64,000 bases of DNA from Paralithodes platypus (GCA_032716605.1 CM064480.1:43655346-43719345), one strand, 5' to 3'. Counted from the first letter of the stretch, positions 22,612-33,141 are shown. Translations and numbers: made by a program. The notes: a model not told the origin generated them from the sequence alone.

Positions 22612-24290
22612 GTGCCGGTACTCTTGTTCGGTCCAACAAAGCAGAACTCTTCGCCCAAACTTTTTCGAAAAAATCCACCTTGGATGATTTTGGTGCTATT
22701 ACTCCCTCTCTCCTAATTATGGCTAATATCCTAATCTCTTCTAAAGATGTATTTTCTACCCTCTTTAGGCTTAATACTAAGAATGCGTACGACATTCACT
22801 GTTCCTCAGGGTTCTGTCCTATCTCCAGTTCTATTTTTAATTTTCATTAATAATATTTTCAACTGTATCTCCAGTCCTATCCATTCATATGTTGATGACT
22901 CTACCTTACATTAATCAATTAGTTTTTCAGAACGGCCCAGCAAGCAAAGACTCAAAACAATTTTTTTTTTTTTTTTTTTTTTTAAAGAGACAATGAACGG
23001 AGGAAGGAAAAACACAGGTAAAACAAAAAGGTCCATGTGCCTAAAGGCATCCTCCATTCAATTATTTTTTTGTAACAACTGGATTTAAACTTTTGTAGAT
23101 TGTAAGTTTGTGGAAAGCAACTCGAGGGAAGTGAATTCCAAAGAGTAGTAGTTCTAGGGATAAATACATTTTGATAAGCAGAAGTTCTGCATTGTGGAGG
23201 AGAAAGTGTAAATTCATGGGCGCTCTCAGCTGCCCTAGTTCTACGGGGAAAGATGTGGAGAGGCGGCACAATTGAAGCAAGTTCCTCGGAACAATTGCTG
23301 CGAAAATATCTGTAGAATAATGCAAGGGATGCAACGTTTCTTCGTATGGATAATATAGGAAGGTCCTGTGTGATTGCAGGGTTATTGATTAATCTATAAA
23401 ATTAATCTATAAAATTAATCTATGAAACCATAAAGCACTTATCTTCTGACCTATCAACCATTTCAATTGGAGCAGAGAAAATCTTGTTGCTTTCAGTGCT
23501 TTCAAAAAACAATTTCTCCACTTATCTATCAGTCATGAACTCCCACAGGTATATCCATCTCTTATACTTCAACAATACACATATCAACCCTTCATTTTAT
23601 CCTAGTATTTTCAGTGTCTCTTTTTCTTCTGATCTCTCCTGGAAAGACCATATTACCACTCTTGCTAAAACAGCTTCCCAGTAGCTGGGTGTGCTCAACT
23701 GTCTACAGGGGTTATTTAACCCTGCACAGAATTTTGCTCTGTACAGGGGCACAGTGCGTCCATGTATTGAGTATTGTTCGCATGTGTGGGGAGGATCCTC
23801 TCACACTGCACTTCTTGACAAAGTAGAAAAGAAAGCCTTTCGTCTCAACTCCACTCAACGACTCTGTGCAATCACTCTCTCTTGCCGGAATGTTGCATCT
23901 CTCTCGCTATTCTACCGCTATTACAATAATTCAGTGTTCGTCAGAGCTCTCTCAGCGAATATCTCCTCCTCTATGTAGAGTTTGTAGCACCCGTCTTGCA
24001 ACACAATCCCACCTCTACTCTGTGCAACTCTCCAACACCAGAGCGAAACGATATTCCCAATCTTTCTTCTATTCGACAGCTGAGCTCTGGAACTCTCCCC
24101 CTGAATCCATTTTTCCCTCATCCTATGACTTAAATTGCTTCAAACTCCGTGTGTCCAGGCATTTTGGCTCAAACATTCCTTGATTTTGGACCTATCAATC
24201 TTTCAACTCTGGGGGAGGCACTCATCACAGGCAGTTCTGCCTTTTGTATCCCTCATCCAAATAGGACAAAAAGAAAAAAGCAATCTTGAA
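22612..24290 (+). mobile_element. LINE family B, copy 3, deleted and interrupted
   Basis: Begins with KAELFAQTFSKKSTLDDFGA and ILISSKDVFSTL (N-terminal RT linker region), then jumps at about 22,788 directly to the VPQGSVLSP region, so the central RT palm is deleted. The YADD region (about 22,885-22,920) has stops. A reverse-oriented LINE C tail interrupts at about 22,952-23,400. LINE B continues from about 23,405 to 24,290 with SWKDHITTLAK, LYRGTVRPCIEYCSHVWGG, CRNVASLSLFYRYYNN and the 3' tail. Pseudogene. Confidence 0.83.
22952..23400 (-). mobile_element. LINE family C, 3' fragment inserted in LINE B
   Basis: A T run at 22,961-22,983 (poly-A on the reverse strand) is followed by the reverse complement of the family C tail: the NGGCL-like end, WNSLPSSCFPQTYNL, and PPLHIFPRRTRAAESAHEF. 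It stops within 'ATTGATTAATC' at about 23,395. Next to its 5' end ATTAATCTATAAA is repeated (23,393-23,430), which may be the target duplication. Confidence 0.85.
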
Positions 24291-24574
24291 TAAAGTTGGG
24301 TTACATTTATGCTCCAAATCTACCTCTGAACATAGTCCTGCATGTAAGCCTGTATATTCAATCGCTCAAAGCAATGCAGTCAGGATGGTTATATTTCAGG
24401 TGGCGAGTGATACAACTAGCTGATGGTTGATTGTGCAGCCGAGCGAGCTCGTTCATAATCATAGACCTATGGCGCCCGGTTCTCTCCTCTTGGCCCATTG
24501 CAGCATCATACTTCTCGAAGCTTCTCATTCACTGGATACTGCCCTGGTCCTGGTGATCCTGGTGATAAGTTGAG

Positions 24575-25590
24575 GACGTCTGGTCGTCCCTCGGTCATGC
24601 TGATGCACCACCGCCAGCAGTAGTCATCCACCGCTTGTCCCCGTCCCCAGTGGAAGACACGGGGGCAAGGGGACCAGTAGATGGACTGTCCATGGTAGAC
24701 AGACCGGTAATAAAATTACCGTCTGCCCTCATCAGGGCAAGCTGATCAGGAATGCTGTTATTCAGTGCCCTGATGTTGTAGTGGGGCATTTTTGGCTGGT
24801 CAGGGACACTTTTGAGGAACCTGTCCAGCACCCTCTTGAACTGGTCAGCCGAGGAGCACTCTGCATCATGCACATATCTTGGCAGCGCGTTAAAGAGTGT
24901 TGGGCCCCGGTATGATATTGAGGTCATTCTCTGAGTCACCACTCGGGCCAAGGCTCTATTATTGATGTTTCCCAATTCACAGAGCTTGCCTCGCCTCTTG
25001 CTGATTTTCTCACTTATTTTTGACTCATTGTTTAAGTTTGGGACATGGCCATTTAGCATTTTCCAAACGTAGATTATGATGTACCACTCACGCCGTCGCT
25101 CTAACGAGTACAATTTCAAGTGCTTTAAGTCTTCCCCAGTAGTCGAGATGTTGCACGGAGGCGATCTTGTTTGTAAATATACGTTGGACGCCTTCAAGTG
25201 ATTGTCATTCTCCAACCCTCTACGGGTCCCAGAGTTGGCAGCAGTACTCGAGGATTGGCATTATTAGAGATTTGTATAATATTATCATTGATTTGTCTTC
25301 TCTTGTGGCAAACGTCCGTAGAATCCAACCCATTTGATTGCGAGCAGAACGGACTATGTCTTGGATGTGTTTGGTAAATGTTGCATCACTGCTTATTGTT
25401 ACCCCTAGATCTTTAATATTGGCCACTGAATTGATACTGTTTCCATCATAGGTTGAGTACACAGTATTTTCTTTTAGTTTGATATCAGGTCCATATCTAA
25501 TGAGGTCAAATTTGCAGCTATTAAAAGACATGTTATTATTTGCCGCCCAGTGGTACAGCACATTCAGACCCTGCTGGAGTGATGCTGCCC
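24575..25590 (-). pseudogene. LINE family E, C-terminal part
   Basis: The reverse frames 25,561-25,220 and 25,215-24,595 are one LINE protein separated by a frameshift at about 25,217. They contain WAANNNMSFNSCKFDLIRYG (end of RT palm), an IKDLGVTISSDATFTKHI block, MPILEYCCQLWDP, LYSLERRREWYIIIYVWK and a GPTLFNALPRYV block. The YADD motif is not present, so the copy is 5'-truncated. The architecture matches CR1/jockey-superfamily LINEs. After the stop, 24,520-24,594 is presumably 3' UTR. Confidence 0.82.
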
Positions 25591-25609
25591 CCTAGCACAT
25601 ACAACATAA

Positions 25610-25715
25610 AATCTATTCCAGTAATATCTTCCCATTGGCACATCGGGATTTGAATCAGGGATGTTTAGATTACCAGTCTAGTAGAAAGACCACTCCACTG
25701 CACCTTCCATGTTAA
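25610..25715 (-). mobile_element. tRNA-derived SINE-like fragment
   Basis: Reverse complement reads GTGCAGTGGAGTGGTCTTTC (A-box-like), an anticodon-arm-like CTGGTAATCTAAACATCC and TGATTCAAATCCCG (B-box-like), with tRNA-like spacing. Acceptor pairing is poor, so it is a SINE or tRNA relic rather than a functional tRNA gene. Confidence 0.5.
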
Positions 25716-25958
25716 ACTGAGTGTGGAAGTATCACTAGCGGGATCAGTTGCAAATGAAGCCACTGGGCCAGGTTACTTCTAATTGCAATCAAGTATGACA
25801 GGAACACAAGGAACACTCTGGTCAGTCACTGTCATTTTTTTTTAAAGTTTTAGCACTTTGGCTCCTAGTTATATATACATATATTTATAATATATATACA
25901 TGTGTATATATATATATATGATGCTGTTAACATTCCGAGTCTTTGATGCAAATGAAGG

Positions 25959-27769
25959 TGTTACGATCGGGTCTCGTGTAAATCAGTGGCTCTTATAGAT
26001 TGGACTAGACTGGCATAAATGCAACAACGGAAACGCTAGATCCAACCCCTGATATATAATCCCGTCGAACAAAGAACACATATACCCTCCAGAGTTATAT
26101 CTGCGATAGCGGGGTATCTTAACTCTCAGTATCTATGTGCTTCTGCTATAGGCTGATGGTCTCTGAAACAGCCTATTACATATAACATATGGTTGCTTAG
26201 TTATGGTACACAAGGAAAAGATAGTTAACTTAATTAAATCACAAGAGTGATCTAATGCAAACAAGAAAAAGGTTTACTTAACATTACTTTAATCAATAAT
26301 ATCTGTCACTCCTTTATGAAAGAAAGTGTTGTAAAGTCCTCAAGTACCGAACAAGGAATCTTCTGAATAATGTCGGATGCTACTAAGAAGAACGTATCGG
26401 AAATGGAACAACAAAATAGCAGGAGGCAGGACAATGCACGTGTAGGCTAAATACACAAAAAGGCTGGACCTATAATGTTATTGGACACAAGAATATTATA
26501 AGCCGTGCAACAGTAATAATGCTCGCCACGAAAAAGTAGTACTCCTATTAACAAAACCGGTCTATGCTGGTTGTGTCTCTCTACAGCAACCTAGACCTCA
26601 AAATGCTTGTGTAGAAATACTGGGTATGCATAAAAGAGTATATGATCTAATCCATCTAATGTCTACCCGGGTTAATAAAGTCTAGCTGGGATGCGCAAAG
26701 GTACAGAATTCTGATGGAGCAAAGCAGCTCCTAGCCTAGTGTGGACCTTGGGTCTGTGCGGCCTGATTACGTTAATATGAAGGGGTGCTCTCTTGAGGAT
26801 TCTCGATCACAAGTATCGAGTATCCTGCTGGCGACCCTCAAAAGTAAAATCAAATAGAGTTAGAACAGTGTTGGGTGGATTAGGCAAGCAGCCCTCACGC
26901 ACTACACAGTCTAAACTCCAAGGTACACAGACAAAAGATCCACCCAGGTAACCCACAGAATCCGTAGTGTCGTGCAGCTCAAAAGTAGCCTACACACAGT
27001 GAAAAAACCAACAGCAAGGTACCTGATCCCTAGTCTAGCATTATTTAACCCTGTAGAAACATTAGTGATTGATGGAGACAGTCCGAGCAATACAATCTCC
27101 CAAAAAGACAATGACTATCTTCAACCTTAGCCTAGTACATAAGAAATGTGAGATCCAGCATATAATACAGTCTGGCCACCAATTCAAGGTGTGGATGCAG
27201 GGAACCAGAGGGGGATTGATATTAATAAAAGGTGAGGAAGTAGTGGAAATGATAGAGGCAGTAGGAGAGAAAGATTCTAAGACAAGAGTGTGGAACAGTT
27301 CATGGGAGATGCTTAGAGTATGCTGTCTAGGACGGATCTGACCAGGATATTCCCAGGGACCGCATGGCTGGAGTCCCAGTTTGCAGGAATGGCACGAGGG
27401 CGCGCGACAGTCGCCCAGTAAGCAGCCGCCTAGTAGGCCGTGTTAGGCAGGAGGCAACGAATCCCGTGAGGCCTATGTAAGGGGGCCAGCCACGCGCTAC
27501 ACTCACCACCAAGTCACACCACCTGGTCTCTCTCTTTCTCCCGCTCGCCTTCCCATCATTCAACTACTTAACACAATACTTTCAATTGACTAAATAAAAT
27601 AGAAAGGATTGTGACAGACGAAAACAAAGAACAGTTCTGAACTGTCTGCAACACAAGCTCTCTCGAGAAGGAAAGTACACAATGATAGGTATACTGTAGC
27701 TACATTCTCTGCCCTGGCGAGTCCTAGCGAGTAAGCCATGCGGTTCTGGGGGAAGCGGTGAGCGTCACA
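25959..27769 (-). repeat. 3' LTR of the gypsy-class element
   Basis: 1811 bp, TG...CA on both strands. It pairs with 33,395-35,202 with small differences (for example a CT-run length difference near 27,535 against 34,955, and a few indels). Short open frames inside are shared between the two LTRs simply because the LTRs are duplicates; I do not regard them as genes. Confidence 0.93.
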
Positions 27770-27779
27770 CCCCACCCAA
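27770..27779 (-). other. Polypurine tract
   Basis: On the reverse strand TTGGGTGGGG lies immediately before the 3' LTR start TGTGACGCTC. The related element at 63.2 kb has TTGGGCGGCG in the same place. This is the expected site and composition for plus-strand priming. Confidence 0.75.
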
Positions 27780-28243
27780 GATTTTTAAGAGGCTCCAACT
27801 ATGAGCTCTAAATCTGACACGCAGAACCCATACAAAATTCGCCACTCCTAGTCACCCAGCGACAAATGTAAAGCACAGTTCTCTTCAAAATAACACATTA
27901 TAAAAATGAACAACCCCTCCCAACACAATAGATTAAATTACATAGTTATGCTCATACGAGCGAGCTTCACTAGCCCAGCCTTCTGAGAGGAGTACAACTC
28001 AGAATTTCTGCTATAACATACTTAAACAAAAATTAACTATCAAAGAAAGAGTTTTTATAGGATTTTTATATTTTTAATATGTTTATGGCGGCTGCACTAC
28101 AGGGGCAGCCTAGTTTTTTCTTCTATACCAACACAGCAACTCCTACTTTACGACCCAATACGCTGGGCTACCCACGCGAGCCAACAAGCACCAGACGTAA
28201 GCATACTAATCAAACCAAAGTAGGAGGCTACCCTTGTGATGAT
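27780..28243 (-). other. 3' untranslated part between RNase H and PPT
   Basis: No integrase coding remains. It is conserved in patches with the second element (63,240-63,640): AACCCCTCCCA, a GCTATAACAT word, TTAACTATCAAA and CGGC(T)GCTCTACAGGGGC-like sequence. This shows that in this lineage pol really ends with RNase H. Confidence 0.7.
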
Positions 28244-31200
28244 CTACCCCGGGTCTTCCACCCTCGATAAGCAATCTGCAATCACATTCTCAGAACCGGC
28301 AATATGGCGTATGTCTAGGTTGTATTCCTGCAACATTAATGACCACCTGGTCAGCCTCATATTCCGGTTATGGAATTGATTCAGGAACTTGAGGGGGTGA
28401 TGGTCGGTGTAGATCACCACAACTGGTCCATAGGCTGGAACATACACCTCAAAGTGCCTGAGCGCTAGCACAATCGCCAGCAGTTCCTTCTCAACTACTG
28501 AATAGTTCTTCTGTGCCGAGTTGAACTTTTTTGAGAAGAAACTGACTGGGTGCTCCAGCCCATCTTCATCTGATTGCATCAGAACGGCACCAGCCCCCAC
28601 ACCACTGGCATCAGTTGCCAGCTGGAATGGTCGGCTAAAGTCCGGGGCCCTGAGGATTGGGTGAGTGCACAACAGGTGTTTTACTAGCAAAAAAGCCCTC
28701 GCACACACCCACTTAAACTTTCTATTTTTGGCCAATAGGTCCGTCAGAGGAGCCAGCACAGTAGAATAGCCCTTTATAAAGCGGCGGTAGTAACCAATCA
28801 TGCCCAAAAACCTCATGATCTGCTTCTTGGTGGACGGCCTGGGGAAGTGGTTAATAGCCAATATCTTGTTCTGTGGGGGGCACACCTGGCCCAAACCCAC
28901 CATGAACCCCAGATACTGCATGGTAGCCCACACAAAATCACACTTTCCCAGGTTGACCACCAAGTTTGCCTCGCTTAATTTCTTAAATAGGGATTCTACA
29001 TGTTCACAGTGGCTCTTGAAATCGTCATCGTAGATAATGACGTTGTCCAGGTACATGGTACAGTTCGGAATGTCATCCACTAACTCGTTCATCAAGCTTT
29101 GGAAGGTCGCTGGTGCGTTCTTTAGACCGTACGGCATGACATTACAACGATATGTAGCACCATCCACCACAAAACCACACACCTCTTTCGCCCGTTCAGA
29201 CAAAGGCACCTGCCAGTAACCTTTTACCAGGTCCACCTTGGTCAAGAACTTGGCCCTGCCAATCTTGTCTACACAGTCATCGACCCGGGGAAGAGGATAT
29301 GGATTGGTGGGAGTCAAGCCGTTTAGCCTGCGGTAATCAACACAGAAGCGCACCTTGCCATCTGGCTTAGGTTGCAGCGTTACGGGAGATGTCCACTTTA
29401 CCGCGCCCTTCTCGATCAGTCCCTGTTGCAACATATACTCCAACTCCGCCCGGAGGGCCGGAAGTTTAACAGGGGGCACCCTATAGGGCACTGATTTGAA
29501 GGGTGGGTGGTCTCCGACGTCAACGTCGTGCACCTCATGAGTAGTGAGGCCTGGGTGTTCCGCAAATACAGTAGGGTATAAACAGAATAGGCGCTCGACA
29601 GCCACACGCTGTTGCTCAGGTAGGTGTTGCAAAGCCTCATGAGCCGCCTGTCTCGTGTTTCCCGCCCACTGATCTGCAGAAACATGATAATCCCAGTTGT
29701 CATCCACCTGCGCATGACTCTCCCGTTCTCCTTCTCCACCTTGACTGCTGAAAGTCATCACGGGGACAGTGAGAGGCTCAGGTGGGCGCCTCACATACTC
29801 CATCAGGTTGACATGACATAACTGATTCCTCTTACGCCTGTCTGGAGTGGCCACCAGGTAATCTAAGTCCGAGAGCTTCTCTGCTACCCTATAAGGACCA
29901 GCATACTTTGCGGATAAGGGGTGACCTACAAGAGGGAGTAGCATCAACACCTCCTGACCCACGTGAAACTCCCTGAGTTTCACCTTGTGGTCGTACCTGT
30001 CCTTCATGAGGGCCTGAGAGCCTACCAGATTGCGGCCAGCCAACTCCAGACTACGCAACATTCGTTCTCTACTCTCAAGTTCGACAGCACCGTCACTACA
30101 CTTTCGAACCTCCGGGTCTTCTAGCTGCAATTTGCGAATATCTGAGGGAGCTAGCCTGTCTAAGTGTTTGCGAAACAACTCATGCCCTCCCCCAACATCG
30201 AACTCTGCATCCCGTTGCTCTCTCCGTGTATACCGTTGCTGCCGCTGAGTCTCTTGAAGCCCTGCCTCTACACTCTCAGTGACAGGTGGTGGTGCTTCTC
30301 CAGACTCTAATAACGGTGCTAATACTGAGTCCCCGAGAAGCGCTGCTGGTACTAGACTCTCCACCGTATCAGCTTTCAGCACCTTCTCGTGACCGTTCCT
30401 CCGCTTATTTGAAGACTGTTGGTTAGGCTGTGACTCCCTGGATGCGAGAGATCTGGTTACAACACACGCCATTGGTTGCACCTGACACTTCTTAACCCAC
30501 TCTTGTTCCTCCCTACTCACGTCGGCCGGCTCCTCGGCAACGACTAAGGGTGAAACCTTAGAAGCAGGCACCGTAAAGTCATTGCCGAGAAGGAGGTCGA
30601 CACCCCCAACAGGCAATTTCTCCACGATTCCCACATCCAGTTCGCGAGTCACACCGTCAACTTCCAGCTCCATTCTAACAAGTGGGTATGACCTAGTTGC
30701 ATTAACTCCCTGCACCACAACTACCCGCGCCGCGTTTATGGGTCTACCAGTGAAATTCTTCAAGAGTGTCTGAGAGGCACCTGTGTCACGCAAGAGCTGT
30801 ACCCCGTGCTTCTTGCCCCCCCACTTCACGCAGCCATGCCCTCTATGGTCGCAAAAGTCATCGCGGACAGGGTTCGAGCCTTCCGGATCCTTCTTCACTG
30901 GCGGTGCTCCATCCTCTGATCTTATGCCTCCAGCAAACACAGAAGACTTCTGGAACATCCCAATGCTGCGAGCCAATGACACAGCCGCCGTGGGAGGTCT
31001 GCTCGGACAAGCTTTTGCCATGTGCCCCTCTTTGTGACAGTGATAACACTCAAATTTCCCCTTGGACTTATACTGAGGTGTAAAAGTCCCCTGACCCTTC
31101 TTAAACAGGGCGGTGCTAGGTTTGTGATCAGTCTTGGTGTCATTGCTTTTAAATTTATGTGTGTCCATATTCCGGGGAGGGGGAGGGTAACGCTTCTTAA

Positions 31201-31399
31201 CGCCTACATCGTTTCTCTGTGCATAGCCGCAGCCCCGAATTAGTGACAACCGACGATCAGCCATCTCTGCTGCTTCTACGAGAGTTCTGGGGTTCTTCTC
31301 TTTAACCCGTTGAGACCCAGCGTCGCACGTGTTGCGTCGGCAGTCTTTGATCACCAACTCCCAGCGACGCATCACGTGCGTCCGACATATAAAAAACAC
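28244..31399 (-). CDS. gag C-terminus/protease/IN remnant/RT/RNase H polyprotein segment
   Basis: 1051 codons open; the first 31 residues or so are translated MITE sequence, so the annotated ATG is not the real start. In order: gag C-terminus with a zinc knuckle CX2CX4HX4C (C118, C121, H126, C131); aspartic protease with DTGA at 205-208 and LLLGNDF near 269-275; a linker with an integrase-N-terminus-like stretch near 405-440; the integrase C-terminal (GPY/F-type) domain at about 445-535 (KYAGPYRVAEKLSDLDYLV); Ty3-type RT at about 630-840 (KVDLVKGYWQVPL, then YLDN at 783-786 where YLDD is expected); RNase H at about 925-1045 (ATDAS, KELLA, YTDHHPL) ending ADCLSR and a stop. The integrase zinc finger and DDE core are missing by an in-frame deletion near residue 443. 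The D-to-N change (GAC to AAC) at the second catalytic Asp should inactivate polymerisation. The long open frame suggests recent activity in trans or a young copy. Confidence 0.9.
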   Translation of the reverse strand: MFFICRTHVMRRWELVIKDCRRNTCDAGSQRVKEKNPRTLVEAAEMADRRLSLIRGCGYAQRNDVGVKKRYPPPPRNMDTHKFKSNDTKTDHKPSTALFKKGQGTFTPQYKSKGKFECYHCHKEGHMAKACPSRPPTAAVSLARSIGMFQKSSVFAGGIRSEDGAPPVKKDPEGSNPVRDDFCDHRGHGCVKWGGKKHGVQLLRDTGASQTLLKNFTGRPINAARVVVVQGVNATRSYPLVRMELEVDGVTRELDVGIVEKLPVGGVDLLLGNDFTVPASKVSPLVVAEEPADVSREEQEWVKKCQVQPMACVVTRSLASRESQPNQQSSNKRRNGHEKVLKADTVESLVPAALLGDSVLAPLLESGEAPPPVTESVEAGLQETQRQQRYTRREQRDAEFDVGGGHELFRKHLDRLAPSDIRKLQLEDPEVRKCSDGAVELESRERMLRSLELAGRNLVGSQALMKDRYDHKVKLREFHVGQEVLMLLPLVGHPLSAKYAGPYRVAEKLSDLDYLVATPDRRKRNQLCHVNLMEYVRRPPEPLTVPVMTFSSQGGEGERESHAQVDDNWDYHVSADQWAGNTRQAAHEALQHLPEQQRVAVERLFCLYPTVFAEHPGLTTHEVHDVDVGDHPPFKSVPYRVPPVKLPALRAELEYMLQQGLIEKGAVKWTSPVTLQPKPDGKVRFCVDYRRLNGLTPTNPYPLPRVDDCVDKIGRAKFLTKVDLVKGYWQVPLSERAKEVCGFVVDGATYRCNVMPYGLKNAPATFQSLMNELVDDIPNCTMYLDNVIIYDDDFKSHCEHVESLFKKLSEANLVVNLGKCDFVWATMQYLGFMVGLGQVCPPQNKILAINHFPRPSTKKQIMRFLGMIGYYRRFIKGYSTVLAPLTDLLAKNRKFKWVCARAFLLVKHLLCTHPILRAPDFSRPFQLATDASGVGAGAVLMQSDEDGLEHPVSFFSKKFNSAQKNYSVVEKELLAIVLALRHFEVYVPAYGPVVVIYTDHHPLKFLNQFHNRNMRLTRWSLMLQEYNLDIRHIAGSENVIADCLSRVEDPG

Positions 31400-31994
31400 T
31401 TACGTGGCTCGTAAGGTAGGAAATGGCGGGAGAATAGGAGGGGGCGGTACCGTAGTGTGTGGGGGAGCCGGGCCAGTAGGTGTGAGCGGGCCGAGACAGC
31501 CGCGCGGCTGGTGGTGGTGGGCTTAGTGGGGATAGTTTACACCCCTAGTTTACCGCCACTTTGAACCTTCATTACTCCGGTCGTATGGGAGCTAGAGGCT
31601 TGAGATTTATGTGAGATACTCCTTAGGATGTATGCCATACAATGCCATACTCAGTTTTTACCCTAGTGCTCCCGGGCGGGCGGTCATGCGGGGGAGACGA
31701 ACTATTGAAACCCCCCCCCCCGCCCCCAAATGACCGAAATGAGTTTTTTTTTATTTGTGTGTTCATTTCTCACCATTCTCTTCCATTTTGGCTCAACACA
31801 TTTTTTTGAAGCTCCCCCCCCCCAACCCCCCCCCGCCCCCCCCCCCCAAAAAAAAATGTCAGAGGTGATTTTTTTTTGTTTTTTTTTCATTTCTCATCCT
31901 TGTCTTCCATTTTAGCAAACAAAAAAAATAAGTGAAAATGGCTTGGGACTGGGGTGAACAAAATATTATAACTAGCCGGGGCTCAACGGGTTAA
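31302..31994. mobile_element. TTAA-flanked MITE 'M4' inside the gag-pol frame
   Basis: Insert 31,306-31,990 (685 bp) with TTAA at 31,302-31,305 and 31,991-31,994. Its inverted ends are CCCGTTGAGACCCAGCG and, from the other side, CCCGTTGAGCCCCGGC. It contains homopolymer C, T and A runs (31,710-31,870) but no transposase. Removing the insert and one TTAA joins the gag frame (GDMTLNL) to the next frame (KEKNPRTL) with no shift, so gag and pol were one frame before insertion. Confidence 0.87.
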
Positions 31995-33141
31995 GGTTTA
32001 AAGTCATGTCGCCGCACGTACACTTATAAAACTGCTCTAGAAGCATCAACTGTTTCATCTCATCAAACGTAGTTGTCTTCTCTGATCTGAGCCAGTTTCC
32101 CATAGCGTCGGACAGGTCCCGGGCGTGCTCCAAGAAGGTACTGTCTCGCCCCTTAGTCACACCCCGGAACTTTAACCTATATGTCTCGGGTTGTAGCTCA
32201 TATGCCCGCAGGACAGCCTCCTTGAGCTCCTCATAAACAACGCAGGACTCCAAAGGCAGTGCATCGTATGCCTTGAGCCCCTTACCTACGAGTCTAGAGG
32301 ACACAAGGGCCGCCCACTTAACTTCAGGCCACTGATGCTCCCGGCACTTCTTCTCAAATCTATTGAAAAACTCTGTGACACCAGACTCGTCAAATACAGG
32401 GACCAGTTTGAGAAGGTGCGACAGAGACTGATCATGCGCACGGTTTCCAGTACCGAGTCGCTGTCCCGTCATCTCAACACGAGACTTCTCTAAATCCATG
32501 TCGGCACGGTATCTTGTAGATTCTAGTTCAGTCCTAAGCTCAGCTTCCCTCGTCTGTTGCTGCATCCTAGCCAGCTCTTTTCTCTCTTCTATCTTAGCTA
32601 GCTCTTTTCTCTCTTCTATCTTTGCTAGCTCTGTCTGCTGTTGACTCTGATGGTTTGCCATCTCGAGCCGAAAGAGCATCTCCGGGGTCAAACCTTGAGG
32701 AGGAGGAGGAGATGCAATGATGTTAGAAATACCCGGTGATCCCCCCAGGGGCAAACCACCCTGCCAGTCACTACCCACCTGCAGAAGCGTGCTCAGGGTC
32801 GGTACTCCAATAGGAGGATTGGGAGTCGAGTGAAGGGGAGGCTCGGCTAAAGGGTTCTGAGCACTCACCCTACCTCGTATGCCAGTCACCCCACCCAGCA
32901 CACACGTTATCAGGTCATCCTTGGTCATGCCACTAGTACATACATGACCGATAGCTGCGGCTAAGCACTGGAGACCGTACCGATTCATACCCACCAACCG
33001 GTCGGAAGTAACAGGCCATTGTAAAAAATTCCTTGCATCCTCCTCACTGTTCACCAAGTTAACAACCTGCCCATGCTGCTGCTCCTCAGCTTCTACATCA
33101 CGTACTGTGTCTTCATCCTGCACTGACCCGCTATAAGACAT
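31972..33141 (-). CDS. gag (capsid-like) of the gypsy-class element, truncated by MITE
   Basis: A reverse frame of about 390 codons. I choose the ATG at 33,139-33,141 (MSYSGSV) over the upstream in-frame ATG at 33,207, because the residues before it are hydrophobic and repeat-like and the later start leaves a leader of about 250 bp after the PBS. An acidic N-terminus and a Pro-rich middle are followed by a charged coiled-coil-like segment with a duplicated KIEERKELA unit. Then comes a capsid-like part (VPVFDESGVTEFFNRFEKKC, WALVSSRLVGKGLKAYDAL) typical of gypsy gag in arthropods. The last few codons (after GDMTLNL) are MITE sequence. The zinc knuckle follows in the next frame beyond the MITE. 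It would form the particle that packages the RNA. Confidence 0.85.
   Translation of the reverse strand: MSYSGSVQDEDTVRDVEAEEQQHGQVVNLVNSEEDARNFLQWPVTSDRLVGMNRYGLQCLAAAIGHVCTSGMTKDDLITCVLGGVTGIRGRVSAQNPLAEPPLHSTPNPPIGVPTLSTLLQVGSDWQGGLPLGGSPGISNIIASPPPPQGLTPEMLFRLEMANHQSQQQTELAKIEERKELAKIEERKELARMQQQTREAELRTELESTRYRADMDLEKSRVEMTGQRLGTGNRAHDQSLSHLLKLVPVFDESGVTEFFNRFEKKCREHQWPEVKWAALVSSRLVGKGLKAYDALPLESCVVYEELKEAVLRAYELQPETYRLKFRGVTKGRDSTFLEHARDLSDAMGNWLRSEKTTTFDEMKQLMLLEQFYKCTCGDMTLNLNPLSPG

Noticed and set aside
27069..27341. 90-codon frame present in both LTRs (also 34,495-34,767)
   Set aside because: Identity between the copies follows from LTR duplication, there is no homology I recognise, and the codons lie on the strand opposite to the element. 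The second LTR element does not clearly preserve it.
29037..31243. Several + strand open frames of 60-105 codons
   Set aside because: Shadows of the reverse-strand pol frame.
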